From positions 88,995,501 to 89,059,500 of the forward strand of contig JASDFA010000001.1 in NCBI GenBank assembly GCA_035772735.1: a stretch of 64,000 nt of DNA, read 5' to 3'. Below the pieces are notes generated by a model. The model was not told the origin of the DNA. It was given only the letters and a program-made list of their open reading frames with translations, and made no database searches. Shown here one piece after another: positions 49,610 to 58,600 of this stretch. The position numbers were made by a program, and so were the translations under genes. Position 1 is the first letter of the stretch, and each line of letters starts with the position of its first letter. This stretch comes from Datura wrightii. Taxonomy: Eukaryota > Streptophyta > Magnoliopsida > Solanales > Solanaceae.

Positions 49610-52600
49610 TTTGGTTTTCCCGGAAATTTTTTGACCAGAATATGATCTCTCTCTATTTGATAGCACGTAGCACAAAATTCTGCCAGGTGTTTAATTTTCA
49701 AATATTGTATAGTCTGCCTTGTTCACTCATGTCTTCTAATCAGCCATGCAAAACTGGATGTTTATAGGTTAATGAGGAATACATGAGGACCCTTGAAATT
49801 TTGAGTAAAAAGCTGAAGTTTGCAGATGCAGATCTCATGGTTAAAACATCAAAAGCTCTTAAAGATGTTCAGCCTGAGCTAGAAAGACTTCGGCAGAAAG
49901 CAGTTGCGAAGGTATGCCTATGCTGAGTAGTCTAAGCATGTTTAAGTTTAAATTTTTACCATTTGATAGCAGTATGTGGGTTAACGCAAACCTTTTAGAT
50001 AGTATAACCAACACATCAATGTCCTTGGTTTTATTCAGTGTTGTGCTGAAAAATTCATGATTTTATTATCCTGACTTTTGTCAGTGGAAAGATTAAAAAG
50101 CAAGCGAATTTCTGATTCAGTGACATCCTTCTCGGATAACGTAAGCTTGACACAGCTTGATAAAGAAGAACATAAGCTTGACACAGAATCTGACTACATG
50201 TCTTTGAAACAAGATTGGTGGCAGTTATAGGTGGCAAATGGGCGGGTTAGGCTGAATTTGGGCGGCTCAAAATGCGTTGAGTTAATAACCGGCCCAAAAG
50301 TTACTTGGTCTTAAATGGGTTGGGCTGAAATGGACTAAAATGTGGGTCATAACCTAACCCGCCCAACTCTAATTAAGTTTTAGTTGCTTTATTTAATCTT
50401 TTATAATCTTTTAATAACTTATAAAATTAATGTTTTCTTTATTATGACTAAATATAACATATTAAATAAAATAAAATATCTTTTTGAAAATATTTGGTAA
50501 GATTTCTCATGAATTAATGTAGGCTAAATATAGCCCAAACTTTGATAAATTGAAATGATTTGGGCTGAAATGGGCTTAGCTAATAAATGAACAAGTCAAT
50601 TATCAGCCCAAATCTGAGCAAGTTGGGTAAATTATGATCTCATGGGCTGATTTTGCCACCTCTAGTGACAGTTCAAGTGCCATTATTTTATTGATGAAAT
50701 ATCATTTTCTCGCTATAACTAGAGATTAAGTGTCAAAGACAGCTCCCATAATTTTAATTTCTCCTTGTCTTCTATCTTCTGTTTCCTGTTTACAATCGAA
50801 CTTGAAAATCAACCTTGATTATGGGAGCTACTTTTAAAAAAACCCTTTAATGTCTTGAGAGTGAAATTTAAAGATAGATAAATTGATTCCAACTCAGCCT
50901 TCCTTCCGGTCTGTAGAAATATTGTGGACTGGCTCCCTGGCATGGAGAAATCCTGATCTGAATCGCTCTGTGGCTTTATACACCCCAAAAAAAGAATGAT
51001 CCCTTGTGTCATAGTACAAGCTTTTGTGTTGAACTTCAGAAATCTTATTCGCTCATAATCTAGTTGGAAATGAAGAGATAGGCTCCATTGATATTCCTTT
51101 TCCATTTGGTCTGGAATTTCTTGCCCACTGTTTTTTGAAGCGCGAAGCGGAAAAAAGTGACAAGGCAGCACTCACTTCATTGAAGTGAAGCACAATTTAG
51201 AAATAGACCAAAAAAGTCATAAATTTATACTTGGGCTGCCTACTGCTAATGCACTGCATACTGGAAGAAAAGAATAAAAAGTTGAGATGGAAACATGGCT
51301 AATACAATTGAATTAAGAAACTGAAAATAACAAATTCTATTAATTTAATAAAACTAGAAAAAAAAAAAAACAAGAAAGAAAGAATAGAAAAAAACTATCA
51401 AAGAAGAGTCCTGCGACTGCAACAGAAAGAAAAAAACAGAGGAAGGTTGCGTAAATAGAGTCTTGCAACTCCAGTAGAAAGGAAGAAAGAATGGAGAAAT
51501 TTTTTTTGGCCAGCCCCTCCAGCAGCGAGAAGAAGAAGAAACCCTAGAATGCTCTATGGAGACGATGAAGAGCAGTCAAGAGTCGAGTGCAAGATGACAT
51601 ATCCTCTTCAATTTTCTTTTTCTTTAAAACAAGTTCCAATTTTCTTTTGTTCTTCCAATCAGGCCCTTTTTCAGAAAACAGAGATGAAGTGCTTGCTTCA
51701 CTGCTTCGTCGCTTCACTGCCTGAAGTACTTGCTTCGCTGATAGCTCCTCGCTTCACTGTAAAAAAGCTATGGGTCTGTGCTTCGCTTCGCTTCACCGCT
51801 TAAAGTGATGAAACGATCACTTTTCACAACATTGTTCATGGCCATTCTCATATTTGAAATTTTTTGCCATCATATTTCGAATTTGTGTCAGCCTATGTTG
51901 CCGTTGCAATTTCTGTTGCTGCTGTCATATATTAGACAAGTTCTTCTAGTCTTGGAAAGCAAATAATAATAAACCATGGGGGCATTTACCATTTTGGGCA
52001 AGTAAACATAGTGAGAATATGAACAAGTAAGCCACAGGGGCATATGACATATGAACAAGTGAACTATAGGAACATATGGCATGTGAGCAAGTGAGATATG
52101 AAGACATACTACAGGAGCAAGCGGACTATGGGAACATGTAGCACATGAGCGATGGAGCTATAAGGGCATGTATCACATAATCAAGTGGGCTATGAGGCAT
52201 GTAACACATAAGCAAGTGAGCTTTGAGGCATGTAACACATGAGCAAGTGAGCTATGAGGCATGTAACACATGAGCAAGTGAGCTATGAGGCATATAATAC
52301 ATAAGCAAGTTAGCTTATGAGGGCATACACATAAGCAAATAGGCTGTGAAGCATATAAACACGAGCAAATGAGTCGTGAGAGCACGTAACACATAGCACA
52401 GGAGTTATACCTTATTATTCTCAAGAGTACGTTTCATTATCTTTTAGAATACTTGACACATGATTTATTTATATACACCTGTATATGTACATCAAACAGT
52501 ACTAGTCTCGATCTAGCTCTAGGTAGAAGTTGAGCTCACCAACTCAATAGCTAGGTGTTACAGATGCCTAGCGAGGGGGTTTGCTGCCCTATGCATTTGA

Positions 52601-55600
52601 ACCTGCATTGTAAGTGCAGAGTGCCCGGCAAAAGAGACATGAGTATATATCAACAATATTCGTATGTAAGGCAAACAAAATAATAGATGAAGGTAATAGA
52701 GCTCAAATGAAAGGAACATCAAATCTGAGCAAGTGATAACACATGAATACTAGGAAACATTCTATTAAACACATGTCATGTCTTACCATTCTTAGCACGT
52801 TATAAACATCTTTCAGATTGTTTGTAAAGCACTTTGGATTCATGATACAGTATCGTCTTTAGATTGTTATACATGAATAAGTTCTTTTAGCACTTTTGGA
52901 AACAATATAGGCTATAAGGCCTTGGGATGCTCACTCGTCTTCATAACATGATTAAGCCACAAGGGGCTACAGGTACTCACCCGACTACATAAGATAGCCA
53001 TTATTGATGAACCTAATTGAGCGATCTAGATGGATCAACCCTAAGTGGGAACACGTCCCTAGTGTTTTCTCTCATTGATTTAACCCTTCGCAATTTAGAT
53101 CTGCATTTTAGTTCAATTCTCCTTTTACCAATTAACTTGAGTAGTATCTTAAAGCACCCAATCATATTTGCTTTAACTTAGCTGAATTGACCAATACTAA
53201 GTCCTTGTGGATATGATCCCAACTCTTTATTAGGTTAATTATATTTCAATCAACTGGTACACACTCTTAAATAGAAGTGGATTTGGGGGATACCACTTAT
53301 GTGTCACATGTTCCTATAGCTCACTTGTTCATGTGTCATATGCCCCCTTTGACTTGTTCATATGTTATACGCCCCTCTATGCTTACTTGCCCAAGTGCTA
53401 AATGCCCCCGTGATTTATAATTTATTCCCCGTGACTAGAAGAACTTATCTAATAGATGATGGTCCAATGTGATAACATATCATGAACCAAGTGCTACAAC
53501 AAAAGCCAAGGACAAATGAACATGGGCCATGAATGCCATCTGAATCTCACTATTGTGTGCATATAGTGCTTATTCTCTATGGTTGCAATATATGGCACAC
53601 CTAAAAGATATCGTAATGAATTCCAAGAATCCTAATGTATTGCTTTCATGTTACATGCCCTTTTGTGGCTCTCTTGCTTTTGTATCTTGTGAAGCCAAGT
53701 GAATATCCTGTATCTTATCTTATGAAGCCAGGTAAGTATCCTGTAGCCCTATGATACATAATCATGTCATGAAGTCGAGTGAGTATCCCGTGATCTATCT
53801 TACAAAGTCAGGTGAGTATCTCGTGATCTATTTTACGAAGCCAGGTGAGTATCCCGTGATCTATCTTACAAAGCTAGGTCAGTGTTATCAAAAGCAATAA
53901 AACTCTAAGGTTTGTTGAGGCTTTAAGCGCAAATTGCAAATAAAGCGTGAGCTTTAATATAAAAAGATCCAAAGGGAGAAAAAATATAAATAAATATATA
54001 TATAGTCCAATACTAATAATTATAAGCATGAATGACAAATATATGAACAAAGAAATTTTAAATAATTATGATACGTGAAATATCAATTGTTTAGTATTGC
54101 CTCTTCAGAAGAGGCTCATTGGCAAGGAAAAGCATGCGATCAACCAGATCGCTCAATTAGGTTCATCAATAAGGGACTCCTTAATAATATGCAAACCATC
54201 ATTAAGCAATCACTTGGTTCCTTTCAACAACCAAGCAATATCAATCTAAATCAATTCTTTCAACTTGACAAAACTTCAATATAAACTGATTGTAAATTGC
54301 TAATTAGATTCATCAAATTTCTAGTGAATCTATTAAGCAAGGGTTATGCCTTGGGTTATTTTGACTGGTGCTATCCAAACCTTAATTGGCTCCTTCAAGC
54401 ACAATTGGAGCAATTTGGCATGAATCAGTGTTTGCCACCACCAATTTCAACTCACAAATTCAAAGATCAATCAAATATTTAAAAGCCCATGATCAATTCA
54501 TCCTAATTGAGATCAATAGGGTTCACAACCCCATTGGGTTTGCAATCCTAGATGAAAATTTAGCTGCTCATGAATAGAGAAGAAGAAGAAAACATAGAAT
54601 TAAGCATGATCAACTTACAATTGAATTGAAGAGAGAAATTCAAAGTATGAAATTAGATCTTCAAAATAGCTTCAAAATACAATGGGTACTTCTAGATACT
54701 CTATTTTGTAGTGTAATGTTTATTCCCTAGAAAAAACGCTAAAAAGACTATTTATACTAAGGTCAACCCCAAGAAAAAAGACTAAAAAACTATATTTACT
54801 AAGGTCAAAACCCCAAGTCCAACTTAAATTCGGTAGGCCCAGTTCACAGTTACGATCTATTTCTTGAATTTACGGTCCGTACTTTGCACGGCACCTTGGA
54901 TCTTCAATTGGTTTTGTTGGTTATCGTACATCAATCGCGACCATATATTGGATTTACGGTCCATTTCTGCCCCTCCTGGATTGCATTTCTAGGTTGCCAA
55001 CTCTCTGAATCTTTGAAGCACAACTTCATCTATGGTTCGTATTTTGCATTTACAGACTGTATCTTAAGGTTGGAGTGGCAAGTTGCTGACTCTCTGATTC
55101 TCAATCTGCGGTGCCATTTACGGTTTGTGATTTGAATTTACGGACCGTGTCTGGCTTCATATTTTGCTCACAGTTAGACAATTCTCTGAAGTTGATCCAC
55201 GGTTGAATTCATAAACCAGGCTTTGCATTTACGACTCGTCTATTTCCTCTTTTTTTTGTGATAACCGTGGTATCCGGGTTAGCTTCTGAGCACCTCGACT
55301 AATTCCACCGGTTACCTGCCACCTCCCACCAGCAACAGGTACCAGACAACTCTGTCTATCAAGGCTAGGATAGATGGGAAGAATCACCTAGTGTTTTTTG
55401 TCTCTGCTGAGGTTTGAACCTGAGATCTCATGGTTCTCACCCACTTCATTGACCACTAGGCCACACCCTTGGGTGCGACTCATCTGTTTCCTTTTTTCGG
55501 GAGAAATCCTTGGACTGATGACTTGTGCAAATTTATTGGGAATCCTTAAACTCAGCAAAATAGCATTAGTATCAACTTAAATTAGTACTTAAAGGCATGC

Positions 55601-58600
55601 ATAACTCTACAAAAAGAAGCACAAATGTGTCGTAAAACCCCGACACATCAACAAGCAAGTGAGCTATGAAGACATGTAAGGAGCAAGTCTACTATGGGAA
55701 TATAACGCCCCACCTTGAGAGGCATGACTTATACCTAATGCCACACTAGAACCTGGGCCAACCTGGCTGGGCATATGCACCTGTGGTGCCTGCCAACAAC
55801 TCAAAATCAAGAAAAAAAAATTGCTATATCTCGTCTGTAAACACAACCTTGGGCCGACAAGGCCTCGCAGCAACCTGTAAAGGAAAACAGCTAACCCAAC
55901 AACATAATAACAAAGGGATCATATGCGGGCCAACAAGACCACCATGCTGTCTAGTCATAACAGAATGAAAACAGGCGGTCATATTCATAATATATCCGAC
56001 AAGGCTGCTAAGTAACTAGCTAAACTAGACCCCACATGCTAACACGCACAACACAACATACATAAGCCCCAGCGACCAACAACAACTAACTAACTGAAAA
56101 CTGTAGTCTGCAAGCCTCTAAGAGTGACAATATTGGTTGGGATACCCCGACCTACCCAAAATCTATATAATAAGGACAAGCAAACCTCAACTATCTGGCA
56201 ACTCCAAATGGAAGGAGCTGACCAATCTGCCGACTCCGAATAGCTGCTAAGGAGGTCCTGAAACCTGTCTGTCTAAACCTGGAGGCATGTATGCAGTGCC
56301 CCATGCGTGGGCATCAATACAATATGTACCGAATATGTAAGACATTAATAAAAGTTGGATAAAAGCTGATAAAGAACTAAAAGTAAATAGCAAGAAGGGT
56401 AGAAGTTAACCTGTAAGCTTTTTTATTCAGACCCTGCATCTAGTAAATCACTACACAAATAAGAACTGAAGCTGCACGGCTATACATCCATAAACTATAT
56501 CTAACAAGCAAGTATACAAACAAGAACCTAACCTGACCCCCATAAGCCTGGAAGGTGCAAATAACACAGAAATAACCTACTGGGCCCCCCATAAGCCCTG
56601 ACAAGTACTGTCCAATCTATGTGCCCCTAACAAGGTCCTTATGATTCTACTGGTACTATAGCCAACCTACCTGGCCTTTGGGTATACAATTGAGCCCACC
56701 GAACTCCTGTAACTATGTCTGAGCCCGTTGGGATCCTATAACTACACTCTGTGCACATAAGACTTGCCGGAGGGTCAGTAATGCCAGTACGACATAAGAA
56801 GAGGTCCATATGTGTATGGACATAAATATGGCCTTCTAAGCCCGAATATAGTACCTTCGGACATCACATAGCTCCTCTGAGAGATCCATAGCCCCGTAGG
56901 CGATGACACAGTTAGTAACCCTGAAGTTGGTCAACGGAAGGCTATCCTAGGTGGTGTCACCTCCGCCTGAAGTACTACATTTTAGCCTCAATCTAGCCCC
57001 TCAAAAGGCATACCTAGCCCCTTAGGCCTCACGCAACCTCTACTCTCCCCGAACATAGTCTATATAGCTGTCAACGGGCACACCCCAGGTGCCTACACCT
57101 GACCGGGGGGTCCTGGCAACGTTTGCAAACTCTGACGGCCTAGGCAAACTAGGGTGAGGTCCGGAGTGGCTTGAGTGATACTCTGACGAGCATACTAGGA
57201 CAATGATAGTTCATAAGCGACAACAAGGTCGTAGGCGACTGTCTATATGGTTCCTTTGCTTGGGATGACTACAGGGCTGCTATCAACCGGATATGTTCCT
57301 AAGCGGTCATCCCTAACTCTCCACAGGCCCTTGACTATAACTCTTAGCCTGAAAGTAACACTGTGATACTCTGGTTCTAGTCTGTTTGCACCTTAACTTA
57401 GTCTGTCCAGATTTCATATGGCTCCTCTGGACGGTTCATAGCCATGTAGGCAGGTATATCTAGAACAAAGAAAAGAGAAACCCCAGCTGTTCTAATTTCT
57501 GAAGTTTTTTTGAATGTCGAAGGATCAGATCGCGACTTGCAACCCTTTCTTTCTTTAAAATTGACCACTTAAAAATTAAAATAAAAAAGCGCTCACTTTT
57601 CTCTCTTCTCTGCTTCTTGTCTCATTGCACTTCAAGTCTGGAAGCCGTCGCTTCCTTTCACCTGCCTCTCTTCAGCTAGTTGAAGTGCCGAGCCCTCGCT
57701 TCACCTCACTTCACCGATTTAAGCAGTGAAGCGCTTGCTTACCCAAAAACTGCTTCAAGTGAGGGCATATGGATATCTCAAATGAAGACATATAAAATCA
57801 TATAAAGTGACATGAAAGCTCGACTCGAAAGGAGCAGCAACAAGTGAAAGAAGCTCTCGAACCAGTGAACAAATGAAGCATATAACATATGGAGACTCTT
57901 GTCATGTCTAGTTTAAGACCTCATTGACTCATATAAGAGAAACATGTGACACGGGGGTCGTGTTTTAGTGGCGAAAGAGTGCTTATATACCTCAATTCCC
58001 GACTTAGAATATTACGAAGAATTAATCCTCCCTTGGGATGTTAATTTACAATGAAAGCAAATGATAAGGCTAGTGTAGTTACTAATCAAAAAGTGTGGCC
58101 CCAGAAGCAGTACATCAAGCACATGACGAGCATCAAGCTCGAAAAGCCATCAAATGGATGGTGTATCATCACACCCTCCTTTGTGATAACTTCACTCAAC
58201 CCTTCTCATGAGGTCGACCATACTCCTGCAAACACCATAGCACATAAAACAGCTCCAAAACTTCTCTACACAATAGAAAAAACTTGAACTCGCAGCTTCC
58301 GATCACCGTCCAGTGAGTTCTTACTTAAAACTCATCTGGAATGCTCACACGAGCTCACAAATGAAGGGGGATGTGAAATCTTACCTTGGCTACCAAAACC
58401 CTATAATTTCCTCACTTTACTTTGAAGTAACCTTCAAATAACTAGAATAAGAGAATAATCTATACAAGCATCATGTGATTAACGGGAAAAAGAAATCTGA
58501 ACTTAAACTTAGCACCTCTTACCTTGAAGCTTGGAGGAGAGAGAACCAATAAAGCCTTGAAGAGAGAGAAAGAGAAAATGAGAGAAAATCGACTTTTGGA

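Larger units (their letters stand above)
51931..53453. repeat. Foldback structure with ~150-bp inverted arms
   Basis: The left arm (51931-52090, starting attagacaagttcttctagt) recurs in inverse at about 53306-53453 (ending gaagaacttatctaat) with few differences. The arms contain 'gggggcatttacc' and 'gaacaagtgagctatagg' units. Between them lie the 31-bp array and other repeats. No target duplication is evident. Confidence 0.65.

Noticed and set aside
52020..52410. Regular repeats with spacer-like variation, resembling a CRISPR array
   Set aside because: The units are contiguous and diverged with no unique spacers, and the sequence is a plant intron.
52173..52424. 83-codon cysteine-rich minus-strand ORF
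   Set aside because: It is a direct translation of the 31-bp tandem array, with the protein repeat period matching the DNA repeat.
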